This document shows positions 52,357 to 62,009 of a DNA stretch of 64,000 nt, one piece after another. The notes under the pieces were generated by a model that was not told the origin of the DNA, searched no databases, and saw nothing but the letters and a program-made list of their open reading frames with translations. Source of the stretch: Natronosalvus amylolyticus (GTDB lineage Archaea; Halobacteriota; Halobacteria; Halobacteriales; Natrialbaceae). Numbering within the stretch: position 1 is the first letter of the stretch; each line of letters opens with the position of its first letter. Where the stretch lies: contig NZ_CP101156.1 in NCBI RefSeq assembly GCF_024298845.1, forward strand, positions 3,162,001 to 3,226,000, in the 5' to 3' direction. Made by a program: the position numbers and the translations under genes.

Positions 52357-54921
52357 TCAGTGCTCGTCGCCGAAACTGAACACGTCCTCAGCAGATTCTT
52401 CCGCTGCGTGGTTTTCCGCGTCTGCTTCGTCCGTTCCTTCGGCTGCGAAGTCCTCTTGGTCGCTCGAGGCATCGCTTTGTTCATCGGAGTCGTCCTGGTC
52501 GCTCGAGGCATTGCCATCGCTTTCGGCCGGTTTCGGTGGCGTTGAGTGGGCGGCTTCGGACTCGCTCTGTTCGAACGAATCGACCGCAGGTAGGGAGTCT
52601 TCGTCGTAACGCAGTTCGGTTTCGACGTCGGTGTCGAACCGATCGAGGGCTTCCGAAAGCTGTGCGGCCTGGGTGGCCAGGTCGCTCGCGCTCTGGGAGA
52701 CTTCGGTGAGTGCGGTGGTCTGTTCTTCGGCTGCTGCAGCGACGTTTTCGGCTTCCGCGGTCGTCTCCTCGGAAATCGTCGCCGCATCGTCGGCCATCGC
52801 CACGACCTCCTGGGTCGAGGCGGCCTGCTCTTCGGTAGCCGCGGAAATCTCTTGTACGCCAGTATTGGTTTCCTCGGCGTACTCGGCGATGTCGTCGAGG
52901 GCGTCGACCGCGTCCTGGACGGCTGCACGGTTCGCTTCGACACGTTCGCTCGTCCCGGTGACCGATTCGGCCGTTTCGGCCGTTCGCTGCTGAATAGCCT
53001 CGAGCAGTGCTTCGATGTCTTCGGCCGCGTCTTTGGTCTCCTCGGCGAGTTCTTTGACCTCGGCAGCGACGACCGAGAATCCGTCGTCTCCCGCATTGGA
53101 TCTCGAGGCTTCGATGTTGGCGTTGAGCGCCAGCATGTTCGTCTCTTTGGCAACCTCGCTGATGAACTCGATCAACTCGTCGATCTGCTCCATCTCAGAT
53201 TCGAGGCGTTCGATGTCCGCCACGGCGGCTTCGGACTCGGCCTCGATGGCATCCATCCCTTCGATGGCGTTCTGAGCGGCCTCGCGACCGCGCTTGCCGG
53301 ACCGTTCGGTGCGCTCGGCGATGTCGGCGACCTGGTTCGAAGAGGCCGCAATCTGTTCGGTCGTCGTCGAGAGGCCGCTCATCTCGTGGTTGACCGACTG
53401 CAAACTCTGGTTCTGTCGTTCGGCGCCGTCCGAAATTTCCTGGATGGACTCGGTCACCTGCTCGGAAGCCGATCGGACTTCTTCGCTCGAGGCGGTTACC
53501 TGTTCGCTGGCGGTGGCAACCTCGTTGGCGAAGGCTTTGACGTTGGCCGTCGTCTCCTCGAGTTCGCCGACCATCTCGTTGAACTCGGTTGCGATGTCTC
53601 GCATCGCTTCGTGACGCTCACTCGGCTCCATACGAGCGGTGAGGTCGCCGTCACCACACGCTTGCATGACGGTCCGGTACTCGTCGGCTTTCGACTCGAG
53701 GTGGCGGTTGATCGCCTCGGTTTCGGCCCGGGCGTGCTCGGCTTCGGCTCTGGCGTTTTCGGCTTCGGTAATCTTCGCTTGCAGCGAGTTGCGCATACTG
53801 TCGAAGCCAGCGTACAGTTGGCCGATACTGTCGATTCGAGCCGATTCGAGTTCGACGTCGAGGTTGCCTTCTTCCATGCGTTTCGCTTTCGAGGTGAGCC
53901 GATCGATCGCTCTCGACGTGTTCAACCCGAGTCCGGCACCGATCAGCACGACCAGTAACACGATACCCCCTGTGGCGTAGATACCGTACTGTTGGACGTT
54001 CTGGACGAATCCGTAGGCGTCATCGGATGGGGTGTGCACCAGCGCAATCCAGTTCGTTTCTGGGACGGGTGCGTAGCCGACGACGTAGCTCTCGCCCTCG
54101 CCGATACCGTATCCACTCCGCTCGGTCAGAACACCATGGGCACCGTCAATCTCCATTCCGTCTCCACGACCTGCCGAAAGGTCCTGTGCGTTCTGGAGTG
54201 GTCGGTCGTCTTCGTCGTAGGCAACCCACACTTCGTCAGTCGTCGGTTTGGATGGGCTGGAAAAGAGTACCGTCCCGCTTTCGTCGACGATCATCGATAC
54301 GCCGCTCTCTCCCCCTCGCATCTGCTGTTCGTAGTAGCCGAGCGGAACCGTGTATGCTAACACGTAGCCGTCCTCAAGATCGCCCTCGGACGTGACGTAG
54401 GCGATGCGTGGTTCGTCGTTACCGAGGTCCCCGCTCTGGTATGCCGCCGTCATCATCGTCCCATCGACGTCATCGAGTTCTTCGAACCATTCGCCTTCCA
54501 GCTCCGAGACCGGATCGAGATTTACGTCAGTTTTCGTACTCGCTTCGACTGACCCCGTCTCCACGTTGATGTAGTGTAACTGCGGGTACTGTCTGCCATC
54601 GCCGTGGCGTTCAGTCATCTCGTCGACGAGGTAATTCTGTACCTCGTCTGTATCTCCGCTTTCGATGGCGCTCGAGCGAGCCATCGCTTCGACAGCATCC
54701 TGATTATTTAGATTCCAGTTCCGCACGCTCTGGGCCTGTTGAACGGCCAGATTTCCGTGGTCGTCGTGGACGAGAGATTCGACTTCGCTTTGCACTTCGT
54801 CGGTCGCAACGACTCCAATGGCCCCGACGGCAAGTCCCAGGACCAAGAGCACAATCGCGAACTTCAATGCGTAGCTTCGTCGAATAACTCGAGGGACGAT
54901 TCTGCGTAACACACCAGCCAT
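52357..54921 (-). CDS. Methyl-accepting chemotaxis transducer 1
   Basis: This 854-residue transducer has TM1 near residues 19-40 ([19 protein letters not shown]) and an extracellular Cache-like sensor of about 265 residues. TM2 lies near 315-330 (GIVLLVVLIGAGLGL). A HAMP ([21 protein letters not shown]) follows, then a second HAMP-like segment ([28 protein letters not shown]) and a long MCP coiled coil. The tip is near 624 (AAEVKELAEETKDAAEDIEAL), with a C-terminal acidic tail ending FSFGDEH. Periplasmic ligands would alter CheA activity. ATG 54921 has a TTTATTATT box about 25 nt upstream. It has a paralogue next door. Confidence 0.93.
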   Translation of the reverse strand: MAGVLRRIVPRVIRRSYALKFAIVLLVLGLAVGAIGVVATDEVQSEVESLVHDDHGNLAVQQAQSVRNWNLNNQDAVEAMARSSAIESGDTDEVQNYLVDEMTERHGDGRQYPQLHYINVETGSVEASTKTDVNLDPVSELEGEWFEELDDVDGTMMTAAYQSGDLGNDEPRIAYVTSEGDLEDGYVLAYTVPLGYYEQQMRGGESGVSMIVDESGTVLFSSPSKPTTDEVWVAYDEDDRPLQNAQDLSAGRGDGMEIDGAHGVLTERSGYGIGEGESYVVGYAPVPETNWIALVHTPSDDAYGFVQNVQQYGIYATGGIVLLVVLIGAGLGLNTSRAIDRLTSKAKRMEEGNLDVELESARIDSIGQLYAGFDSMRNSLQAKITEAENARAEAEHARAETEAINRHLESKADEYRTVMQACGDGDLTARMEPSERHEAMRDIATEFNEMVGELEETTANVKAFANEVATASEQVTASSEEVRSASEQVTESIQEISDGAERQNQSLQSVNHEMSGLSTTTEQIAASSNQVADIAERTERSGKRGREAAQNAIEGMDAIEAESEAAVADIERLESEMEQIDELIEFISEVAKETNMLALNANIEASRSNAGDDGFSVVAAEVKELAEETKDAAEDIEALLEAIQQRTAETAESVTGTSERVEANRAAVQDAVDALDDIAEYAEETNTGVQEISAATEEQAASTQEVVAMADDAATISEETTAEAENVAAAAEEQTTALTEVSQSASDLATQAAQLSEALDRFDTDVETELRYDEDSLPAVDSFEQSESEAAHSTPPKPAESDGNASSDQDDSDEQSDASSDQEDFAAEGTDEADAENHAAEESAEDVFSFGDEH

Positions 54922-54940
54922 ATCACGTATAGGTCACCGG

Positions 54941-54951
54941 CCAATAATAAA
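54941..54951 (-). promoter_or_regulatory. TATA-like box of transducer gene 1
   Basis: GTTTATTATTG on the minus strand is about 25 nt before the start codon at 54921, fitting leaderless transcription. Confidence 0.5.
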
Positions 54952-55171
54952 CGTTTGCTGTGATATTTCTTCTTATGTTAATGTTTGTGGCCGTTGCTGG
55001 ACTGATGGCCTGGAGAAACAGTATCACCACTATTCACTATTCAGAGACACCTTCCCGAGAGAACGTTCACTCGTTGCCGGCTATTCGGGTTAGTACGCTT
55101 CCGCACGGTGGATCCTGTACGAAATCAAATCCCCGCTGGACGATTTCGTGCAGGATTCAGGTGACCGATCA

Positions 55172-57712
55172 CTAGTTTCCGTCGCCGAACGTGAACACGT
55201 CGTCTGCGTCGTCCGTTGTGCCGTCGTCGCTCGCCGTCTCTTCCGGCACCGCTTCGTCCTCGTCCGTTGGCGCTTCGTCAGTGCTATCGGTGCCCGCTGG
55301 GAGTGTTCCACCCTCTTCGGCGTGCATTGCCGATATCGCATCCTCAGCTGCGGGCAACTCACCCGATTCGAGTTCGGCATCGGTGTCGAACCGGTCGAGG
55401 GCTTCCGAAAGCTGTGCGGCCTGGGTGGCCAGGTCGCTCGCGCTCTGGGAGACTTCGGTGAGTGCGGTGGTCTGTTCTTCGGCTGCTGCAGCGACGTTTT
55501 CGGCTTCCGCGGTCGTCTCCTCGGAAATCGTCGCTGCTTCGTCGACCATCGATACGACCTCCTGTGTCGAGGCCGCCTGCTCTTCGCTGGCTGCGGAAAT
55601 TTCCTGCACACCAGTGTTCGTCTCTCCTGCATACTCGGCGATTTCGTCGAGCGCGTCGGCCGCCCGCTCGACCGACTCGGTGTGTTCGGAGACACGCTGA
55701 CTGGTTAGCTGGACTTCCGTCGCCGTTCGTTCGGTCTGTTCTTGAATCGTTCCCAGAATCGACTCGATGTCTTCGGCAGCGTGCTTGGTCTCTTCTGCGA
55801 GGTCTTTGACTTCGCCTGCGACCACCGAGAAGCCCTCGCCCGAATCGCCAGATCGGGCCGCTTCGATGTTGGCGTTGAGCGCCAGCATGTTCGTCTGCTC
55901 GGCGACCTCGGTAATGAACTCGATCAGTTCGTCGATCTGCTCCATCTCCGACTCGAGGCGTTCGATCTCCTCGACGGCGGCTTCGGACTCGGTTTCGATC
56001 TCGTTCATACCTCGGATTGCATCCTGAGCAGCTTCCCGACCCCGCTTTCCTGTGTCGGCGGTTCGCTCGGCGATGTCGGCGACCTGATTCGAAGAGGCCG
56101 CAATCTGCTCGATTGTTGTCGAGAGGCCGTTCATCTCGTGGTTGACCGACTGCAAACTCTGGTTCTGTCGTTCGGCGCCGTCCGAAATTTCCTGGATGGA
56201 CTCGGTCACCTGCTCGGAAGCCGATCGGACTTCTTCGCTCGAGGCGGTCACCTGTTCGCTGGCGGTTGCCACCTCGTTGGCGAAGGCCTTGACGTTGGCC
56301 GTCGTCTCCTCGAGTTCGCCGACCATCTCGTTGAACTCGGTTGCGATGTCTCGCATCGCCTCGTTTTCCGTGTCAGGGTCCATACGGGCGGTGAGGTCGC
56401 CGTCACCACACACTTGCATAACGTCGCGGTACTCGTCGGCTTTCGACTCGAGATGTCGGTTGATCGCCTCGGTTTCGGCCCTGGCTTGCTCGGCCTCTTG
56501 CCGTGCCTCTTCGGCGTTTTTAATCTGTTGTTTCAGCGAGTCTCGCATATTGGCGAACCCGCCATAGAGACGGCCGATACTGTCGACACGTTGGGTCTCG
56601 AACTCGACGTCCAGGTCTCCGGATTCCATCTGCTCGGCTTTCGAGGTCAGTCGGTCGATCGATTTCGAGGTGTTCCGACCGACGATTCCACCGATGAGCA
56701 TTACGAACAGAATGCCTCCAATCGAGGCGTAGATGCCGTACTGCTGGACGTCTTGTACGAACCCGTACGCTTCAGACTCGGGTGTCTGTACCGTTACCAG
56801 AAACGGGCTATCTTCGGTGACTCGTGCCGCTGAAATGATGTATCCCTCGTCGTGGAACTCCTCTTGTGTCGCTGCTTGGAGGGCTTCTCCCGGTTGCGAA
56901 CTGGTGAATATTTCACCCTCGAGTCCGACCGATGCGAGGTCGACATCGTCCTCATCGTAATCCATGAAGAACGCTCCGCCGCTGGGATCCATCACGACCG
57001 TGTCTCCTTCACCGTCCATCCCCTGCATAACGATGAACGAGACGCGGCCGTTGTCCTCGTTGTAGATCATCTCGTGGGAGTACGATTCCATCTCGAGCGA
57101 GAGAACGATGAACTCGTTTCGCCAGTCGTTAGCGATAACGTAGCTCAAAACCGGGGTGCCGTCGGCTGCTCGGTGAGGCACCACTGCCGGGCTACGAGCC
57201 ATGTTCGCGATCGGCTCTCCGAAGACGAGATCGTCTTCCTGGTAGGAATCCGAGTTAGATTCGTAGTTGTCTTCCACCTGGGCAAACTCTGCGGCCCACA
57301 GCAACTGGTGTTCCTGGGCAACGGCGCCAAGCGGTTGCTCGTGTATCGAGTCGTTCGTACTCTGACTGACGGTTCCCTCGTTTAGATCAACGAAGTGGAT
57401 GCTGTGTGCACCCTCAATGTCTGACCTGAGACCGACCAGTTCGACCTGGCCTTCAGCGGGCATTGCCGACTCGAGTGACTGCACCTCTTGAAGGTTGAGC
57501 TGGTTCCACTTATCGACGTTTCTGGCCTCCTGTTGGGCCAACTCCGCCGAATCCTCTTGCACCTGGGTTTGTACCTCTCCTGCAATTTCATTCGTTCCGA
57601 TATACCCCACTGCCCCCACAGACAGCCCAATCACCAGCAACACTATGGCGAACTTCAGCGCATAGCTTCGTCTGATGAAAGATGGGATAACTTTCCGAAC
57701 CGGGCCTAACAT
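55172..57712 (-). CDS. Methyl-accepting chemotaxis transducer 2
   Basis: The 846-residue paralogue of the neighbouring transducer shares its architecture: [21 protein letters not shown] then TM1, an extracellular sensor of about 275 residues with a different sequence, TM2 near 324, two HAMP-like segments, an MCP coiled coil with tip [21 protein letters not shown] near 636, and a C-terminal tail ending FTFGDGN. ATG 57712 was chosen because it makes the N-terminus line up residue by residue with transducer 1 and lies about 28 nt after a TTTAAG box; longer in-frame starts exist to 57775. Large parts of the signalling region are identical in DNA to gene 1. Confidence 0.92.
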   Translation of the reverse strand: MLGPVRKVIPSFIRRSYALKFAIVLLVIGLSVGAVGYIGTNEIAGEVQTQVQEDSAELAQQEARNVDKWNQLNLQEVQSLESAMPAEGQVELVGLRSDIEGAHSIHFVDLNEGTVSQSTNDSIHEQPLGAVAQEHQLLWAAEFAQVEDNYESNSDSYQEDDLVFGEPIANMARSPAVVPHRAADGTPVLSYVIANDWRNEFIVLSLEMESYSHEMIYNEDNGRVSFIVMQGMDGEGDTVVMDPSGGAFFMDYDEDDVDLASVGLEGEIFTSSQPGEALQAATQEEFHDEGYIISAARVTEDSPFLVTVQTPESEAYGFVQDVQQYGIYASIGGILFVMLIGGIVGRNTSKSIDRLTSKAEQMESGDLDVEFETQRVDSIGRLYGGFANMRDSLKQQIKNAEEARQEAEQARAETEAINRHLESKADEYRDVMQVCGDGDLTARMDPDTENEAMRDIATEFNEMVGELEETTANVKAFANEVATASEQVTASSEEVRSASEQVTESIQEISDGAERQNQSLQSVNHEMNGLSTTIEQIAASSNQVADIAERTADTGKRGREAAQDAIRGMNEIETESEAAVEEIERLESEMEQIDELIEFITEVAEQTNMLALNANIEAARSGDSGEGFSVVAGEVKDLAEETKHAAEDIESILGTIQEQTERTATEVQLTSQRVSEHTESVERAADALDEIAEYAGETNTGVQEISAASEEQAASTQEVVSMVDEAATISEETTAEAENVAAAAEEQTTALTEVSQSASDLATQAAQLSEALDRFDTDAELESGELPAAEDAISAMHAEEGGTLPAGTDSTDEAPTDEDEAVPEETASDDGTTDDADDVFTFGDGN

Positions 57713-57737
57713 ACGGTCGTAGACAGACCCACCGACG

Positions 57738-57745
57738 CTTAAATC
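57738..57745 (-). promoter_or_regulatory. TATA-like box of transducer gene 2
   Basis: A GATTTAAG sequence on the minus strand lies about 28 nt before ATG 57712, supporting that start and a leaderless message. Confidence 0.5.
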
Positions 57746-57846
57746 CTCACCCACCATTATCACGATTGAGAACAAAGTTACCAGTATCGAAGATTATTTA
57801 ACTGGAACGGGGGACGATATTACCGATCAGAACGACGAGTTACCAT

Positions 57847-59148
57847 ATGGCTGCCGATTCTCTCTCCACTTTCGCCGAACGAACACGCTCTCGACTCGAA
57901 GAGTTTCCACCTCAGTCGCTACCTGAGACGCGGGCTATCGTCGACTCGCTGCTCCGGGCACTCGAGTGGAACCCCTACGGTGACACCCGAACGAACGCCA
58001 CCGTTGCGGGCAGGTTCCTCGAATACGTGTGCCAGGTCGACGACGTACCGGGGGTAATCGTCGCGGTCGAAGCAGCGTCCGACACCCTCGAGAGCGAACG
58101 ACTCGACGCACTGAGGGGCGTCCTCACGGCGACTGGCATCGACCGGGCCATCTATACGAACGGTCGAGACGTGGTATTACTCGCTGGAACGGACTCGCTC
58201 GATCACTACTCCGGACCACTGTTGGCGGACACCACGCTCGAGTACCTCGAGGAACTGTATGCAAAACCGGCCATCGAAACCCATCTCACTCACCATTCTC
58301 GCCGTGACGTCGCCCGAAAACTCGCGGTTGAACGTGAACCGCTCGAGGCCGCGCTGACACGGGACCTTCTGGACGTAACGGGCGACTCCTACCATCGTGA
58401 AGTCTCCGCGGCCGTCACTCAACTGCTCGATCACTTGCTCGAGTCGTTTGCAGATACACAGCGAGCTGGCACTCATCTCGAATCCGGTGACGCGACTCCT
58501 TCGAGTGCGGCAACCAAAACGGACGGAACGGACGAGCGAACGGCAAGCGTCCAGGAGGATACACGGACGTCAGCGGAACCTTCAACGGACGCGGAGGGCC
58601 CGGAAGGGAGTGAGGTGCATACGGGCGATGGTTCTGAGCCCACCGGGACAGTATCGACGCTCGAGTTCGACGAGGAGGGGGAACCCGTTAGCACGACGGA
58701 CGCTACCGAACAGGTGACGGACCACACAACGGATGCGGAGGGTGAGGGACAGGAACCCGACTCCCTGGACGAACCGAAAGCTGAAGCGGCTGAGACGGAG
58801 TACGTTGCCAGGTTCTTCAGCGACCGGGGTTCAATCGGAGCCGTCGGGCACTCCGACTCAGGAGAGGCGCTTGCCCACGCAGCGGAGTTCCTGTTCGAAC
58901 GTGGCCTGTCGGGGATTCGATTACCGTGGTCGCCAGCCACTGACGACTCGAGTGAGTGCGACGACAACGAAGTCGAATTCGTGCTCGTCGGCTGCGACGA
59001 CGCCGGTCGACTGCCTAACCACCGAACGCTCTCGAACGGCACCCACATCAATACGGCAGGAGCCGTGACCGATCACGCCCGACGCCTCGAGGCGCTGAGC
59101 GCTCGCGCGGGCTATCGGGTGATGTTGACTGGGGATTGGCCTTCGTGA
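57847..59148 (+). CDS. Protein with degenerate HsdR-N/PD-(D/E)XK-like domain
   Basis: The 433-residue acidic protein resembles in its first 200 residues the N-terminal nuclease-like domain of type I restriction R subunits: helix TRAIVDSLLRALEWNPYGDTR, strand FLEYVCQVDDVPGVIVAVEA, strand YTNGRDVVLL. The lysine and acids normally present (D..E-x-K) are not intact (VAVEAAS), so catalysis is doubtful. A low-complexity acidic Thr/Glu/Ser linker covers residues 210-320. A C-terminal domain of about 110 residues (YVARFFSDRGSIGAVGHSDSGEALAHAAEFLFE) follows. It is divergent from transducer 2. Function unknown. Confidence 0.65.
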   Translation: MAADSLSTFAERTRSRLEEFPPQSLPETRAIVDSLLRALEWNPYGDTRTNATVAGRFLEYVCQVDDVPGVIVAVEAASDTLESERLDALRGVLTATGIDRAIYTNGRDVVLLAGTDSLDHYSGPLLADTTLEYLEELYAKPAIETHLTHHSRRDVARKLAVEREPLEAALTRDLLDVTGDSYHREVSAAVTQLLDHLLESFADTQRAGTHLESGDATPSSAATKTDGTDERTASVQEDTRTSAEPSTDAEGPEGSEVHTGDGSEPTGTVSTLEFDEEGEPVSTTDATEQVTDHTTDAEGEGQEPDSLDEPKAEAAETEYVARFFSDRGSIGAVGHSDSGEALAHAAEFLFERGLSGIRLPWSPATDDSSECDDNEVEFVLVGCDDAGRLPNHRTLSNGTHINTAGAVTDHARRLEALSARAGYRVMLTGDWPS

Positions 59149-59172
59149 CTGCGGGCATCGGTCGAAACGTCG

Positions 59173-59913
59173 TTAGAAGTCGATTTCGGCTTCGACGATG
59201 TGAATGGTGACGGTGCCGCCATCCAACGAGCAGTCACCGTCCTCGAACCGGTTCTCGAGGACCATCTCCCAGCCGGTTTCGTACTCGGAATCGCCGACGT
59301 CGATTTCGACACTGTCGACGTTGGTGTAGGTTTCTCGAGTCGCGTTCGTCTCGCTGATCGAAATCCGGCTGGTTTCGCTGCTCGCGAAGGTTCGTGCGTC
59401 GGGTTCGATCTCGAGGATCGTGATGACAGCCCGGTCGTCGGTACACCGTATCATCGGGTACTCGAGGGCGACACTTCCCTCGCCGTCGCCGCGGAAGATG
59501 CCGCCGCCCTCGTAGGCGATGGTATCGGAGCCACGGCTGGATTGGTAGACGAGGCCGCCGGTTGTCGTGGTTTCATCATACACGGTAGTCCCGTTCGTGT
59601 GTTCGACCGTAACCGTCAGTTCCGTCCCCTCGTAATCGGTCGAAATCGAGCCGTCCCGGAGGTTGAGTTCGCCGGAGCGGTCTTTGATCCCGTCGTATCT
59701 GATGATGTCGTTGAAGTTGTCACTCAGAGCGTCGAATCCCCGTTCGGCGTTCCTGAGTTGCTCGCCCTCCTGATAGCTGTTCATCGACTGGAGGCCGATC
59801 ACCGACACGATGGCGACGGAGCCGATGATGATCGTAAACACGAGAATAAAGGCCAGCACCTCCGAAACCCCGCGTTCGTGACGGCCCTCGGCTCGTGGCT
59901 CACTCGAGAACAT
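59173..59913 (-). CDS. DUF7289-type pilin-like protein
   Basis: The 246-residue protein has a charged N-terminus followed by RGVSEVLAFILVFTIIIGSVAIVSVIG, one membrane helix of the archaeal class III/IV pilin kind, and a beta-rich extracellular domain with two cysteines (RCTDDRAV, DGDCSLDGG). It is the last gene of the operon; its start overlaps the previous stop (TGATG), so translation is coupled. It probably forms part of an exported pilus or pseudopilus. It is a paralogue of the protein at 46967-48514. Confidence 0.8.
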   Translation of the reverse strand: MFSSEPRAEGRHERGVSEVLAFILVFTIIIGSVAIVSVIGLQSMNSYQEGEQLRNAERGFDALSDNFNDIIRYDGIKDRSGELNLRDGSISTDYEGTELTVTVEHTNGTTVYDETTTTGGLVYQSSRGSDTIAYEGGGIFRGDGEGSVALEYPMIRCTDDRAVITILEIEPDARTFASSETSRISISETNATRETYTNVDSVEIDVGDSEYETGWEMVLENRFEDGDCSLDGGTVTIHIVEAEIDF

Positions 59914-60386
59914 CAGGAACCACGCTCCAGCCTGATGTCGCCATCCTCGTGGACGATTTCGATAGCGCCCCCGTGGACTTCGCTGTCACCGTCGACGTCG
60001 ACTGTCACCGGGACGTAGACGTCGACATTTCCGGACTGGGTGGTGAGATGGAGACAACTGGTTCCATTCTCGAGGAGCGGTGCCTCATTACATGTTTCTC
60101 GTAACGTGACCGTGTAGCGCTCCGATGCCGCTCTTGCGGGATGGTTGACCGTCATGTTGACCGTCGTGTCGTCATCCGTCGCCATCGAATCGACCTTCGA
60201 GAGTTCGCCCGCGAGTCGCTCGCCGATGGTCTCGAGCGAGCGGTCGGCGCTTCGGTCGCGTTCTCCCTCGAGGAGTGCCCCTGCCGAGATGAGCAGGCCG
60301 GAGATCAAGACGGTAGTAATCGCGATGGTGAGGACGTGCGTGATGGCGATGGAAACGCCGCGGTCAGTTCGGTGCTTAGCTATCAT
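59913..60386 (-). CDS. DUF7266-type pilin-like membrane protein
   Basis: A 157-residue protein with MIAKHRTDRGVSIAITHVLTIAITTVLISGLLISAGALLEGE at the start (single membrane helix after a positive head) and a small extracellular domain with two cysteines (RETCNEAPLL, GTSCLHLT). It is coupled to both neighbours: 1 nt after the previous stop, and its own stop overlaps the next start. The DUF number is from memory of the common haloarchaeal gene order. Confidence 0.78.
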   Translation of the reverse strand: MIAKHRTDRGVSIAITHVLTIAITTVLISGLLISAGALLEGERDRSADRSLETIGERLAGELSKVDSMATDDDTTVNMTVNHPARAASERYTVTLRETCNEAPLLENGTSCLHLTTQSGNVDVYVPVTVDVDGDSEVHGGAIEIVHEDGDIRLERGS

Positions 60387-60387
60387 C

Positions 60388-60864
60388 TTACCCCTCTTCT
60401 TCCTCTTCTTCCTCTTCTTCCTCTTCTTCCTCTTCTTCAGGATGATCCGGGCAGTCTTCTAGGTTGATCTCGACAACTCTTTCGAACTCGAGGTCACTCG
60501 AGGCGTAACGCACGTTCACTGTCGTTACATTACCGACTGTCCCATCATGATCGAGTGACACGACACTCGCCGTCGACCCCGATTTACTGTGCTGGTACTG
60601 TTTCTCGAGCGCCTCGAGATCCGCTTCACTCACCGAACCGTTGTGGGCCAGCGCACAGACGCCGTCTTCGATCTCGAGCGCACTCCGGTCGGCGTCACTC
60701 ATCGCCTGTCCGGAGGCACTCGAGGAGAGCGTCTGCGTGTAGAGCACGCCGTTGAAGACGACCACTACGCCGAGGAGGATGAACGCGATCGTGACGGCGG
60801 CGATGAGCACCAGTTGGCCTCTATCGTGCCGAGCGTCGTTGCCTCGTTTGGCTTCGTCCCCCAT
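60388..60864 (-). CDS. DUF7261-type pilin-like membrane protein with poly-Glu tail
   Basis: The 158-residue protein has a head MGDEAKRGNDARHDRGQ, the membrane helix LVLIAAVTIAFILLGVVVVFNG, and an extracellular domain with two cysteines (DGVCALAHNG, LEDCPDHP). It ends in 15 consecutive glutamates plus glycine. The start ATG 60864 overlaps the preceding stop (TGATG); a GTG three nt upstream is also possible. The tail is encoded by five exact 9-bp units, so its length can change without loss of frame. Confidence 0.82.
   Translation of the reverse strand: MGDEAKRGNDARHDRGQLVLIAAVTIAFILLGVVVVFNGVLYTQTLSSSASGQAMSDADRSALEIEDGVCALAHNGSVSEADLEALEKQYQHSKSGSTASVVSLDHDGTVGNVTTVNVRYASSDLEFERVVEINLEDCPDHPEEEEEEEEEEEEEEEG
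60394..60438. repeat. Perfect 9-bp microsatellite, five copies (poly-Glu tail)
   Basis: CTCTTCTTC is repeated exactly five times (45 bp); on the minus strand it encodes 15 glutamates just before the stop codon of the DUF7261-type gene. Confidence 0.95.
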
Positions 60865-61514
60865 CACCAGACGGTCACCCTGATTTCGACGACGTTGTAC
60901 AGTCCATCACCCTCCTCGAGATTGGGAATGTACTCGCCTTCGTCGGTGATGTCTTTCAACTGCTGATCACTGTCCGGCGCGGTGATCGACTGATTTTCGT
61001 GTAACACGACCGTGTAACTCGCGGTGACCGCTGTGCTCGAGGGAGCCCCCTCGTCGACCAGACTGATCGACTCGCGCTCGCCATCTTCGTTCGCTAGGTA
61101 GTACAGTTCCACGTTGTAGTTCTGCCCGGCCTCGAGGTTCCCGTTCAAAATCTCCCCGAGCGTCGAGGCGTTCTGGCCGAGCTGTGAGCTATTCCCGAAG
61201 TCAGACGCGGTGTAGGCACCCTGGCCGCCGTCGGATTCGTTGTGGAACGACTGGAACTCGCCTTCTTCGACATCGACGAAACGAACGAGTTCGGACAGAT
61301 TGCCGTCCTGCTGGGCGACGATTAGCGCATCTTGCACCTGCTGTTGGACCTGTGCCTGTGCCGTTCGGTCGACCGCACCGCCCGACGACGGCGTGATGAC
61401 GACCGACTGGACGGCAAACAGGACGGCGATCAACAGGATGAACGCGGCGGTAAAGCCCTCGAGGGTAAACGCCTGCCCCCGTTCGTCTCGTGTGGGTGGT
61501 TCGTGTCGTCGCAT
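60864..61514 (-). CDS. DUF7288-type pilin-like membrane protein
   Basis: The 216-residue protein begins at ATG 61514 (MRRHEPPTRDERGQAFTLEG), followed by the membrane helix FTAAFILLIAVLFAVQSVVI and an extracellular Gln/Asn/Ser-rich domain (TAQAQVQQQVQDALIVAQQDGN, NSSQLGQNASTLGEILNGN). The pattern of RGQAFTLEG before the helix resembles TadE/pseudopilin-like proteins. It starts 2 nt after the previous stop and its own stop overlaps the next start. Confidence 0.8.
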   Translation of the reverse strand: MRRHEPPTRDERGQAFTLEGFTAAFILLIAVLFAVQSVVITPSSGGAVDRTAQAQVQQQVQDALIVAQQDGNLSELVRFVDVEEGEFQSFHNESDGGQGAYTASDFGNSSQLGQNASTLGEILNGNLEAGQNYNVELYYLANEDGERESISLVDEGAPSSTAVTASYTVVLHENQSITAPDSDQQLKDITDEGEYIPNLEEGDGLYNVVEIRVTVW

Positions 61515-61516
61515 GG

Positions 61517-62008
61517 TTACCACACCCGTACCGTTAGTCGACAGGCTGGGTCACACTCGAGGCCTAGTTCGGAGGGGTCATCGAGCGTGATTACCCGCGT
61601 CGCCGTTCCCGATGGCTGGTCCCGGTACTCCGATCCGAACGCGTACGAATGGTTACCATCGAACGATTCGATCGTGACGTTGACCCGATCTATCGGCGTT
61701 CCGTCCAGTGATTGGCGAATGCCGAATTCGTCTATCGAGGAATCGTTACGTTCGTCGAGCATCGTCGCGTTCAGTTCGTTGGCCGTGTCCGTCGAGTAGT
61801 TCGCCACGATGTCGGTCGCGATCCGGTCTGCCTGCGCTGAGTCGGGTGCCGTCGAGGCCGAAAACGGCGTTATCAACGTCGGGACGTACGAGAAAACGAA
61901 GGCGACCGCGAGCAGGAAAATACCGATGCCGACGGCGAAATCCTGGGTGGTCTGCCCTCTCGAGCCGAGCGAAACCGACACCGTCCGGGGTCTTCGTCCT
62001 CGATTCAT
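61517..62008 (-). CDS. DUF7287-type pilin-like membrane protein
   Basis: The 163-residue protein has MNRGRRPRTVSVSLGSRGQTTQDFAVGIGIFLLAVAFVFSYVP: a basic head, a RGQTTQDFAVG motif like TadE/pilin-type N-termini, and one helix. A small extracellular domain with two cysteines (LECDPACRLTV) follows. It starts one nucleotide after the stop of the platform protein. It probably assembles through the adjacent PilC/TadC platform. Confidence 0.8.
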   Translation of the reverse strand: MNRGRRPRTVSVSLGSRGQTTQDFAVGIGIFLLAVAFVFSYVPTLITPFSASTAPDSAQADRIATDIVANYSTDTANELNATMLDERNDSSIDEFGIRQSLDGTPIDRVNVTIESFDGNHSYAFGSEYRDQPSGTATRVITLDDPSELGLECDPACRLTVRVW

Positions 62009-62009
62009 C

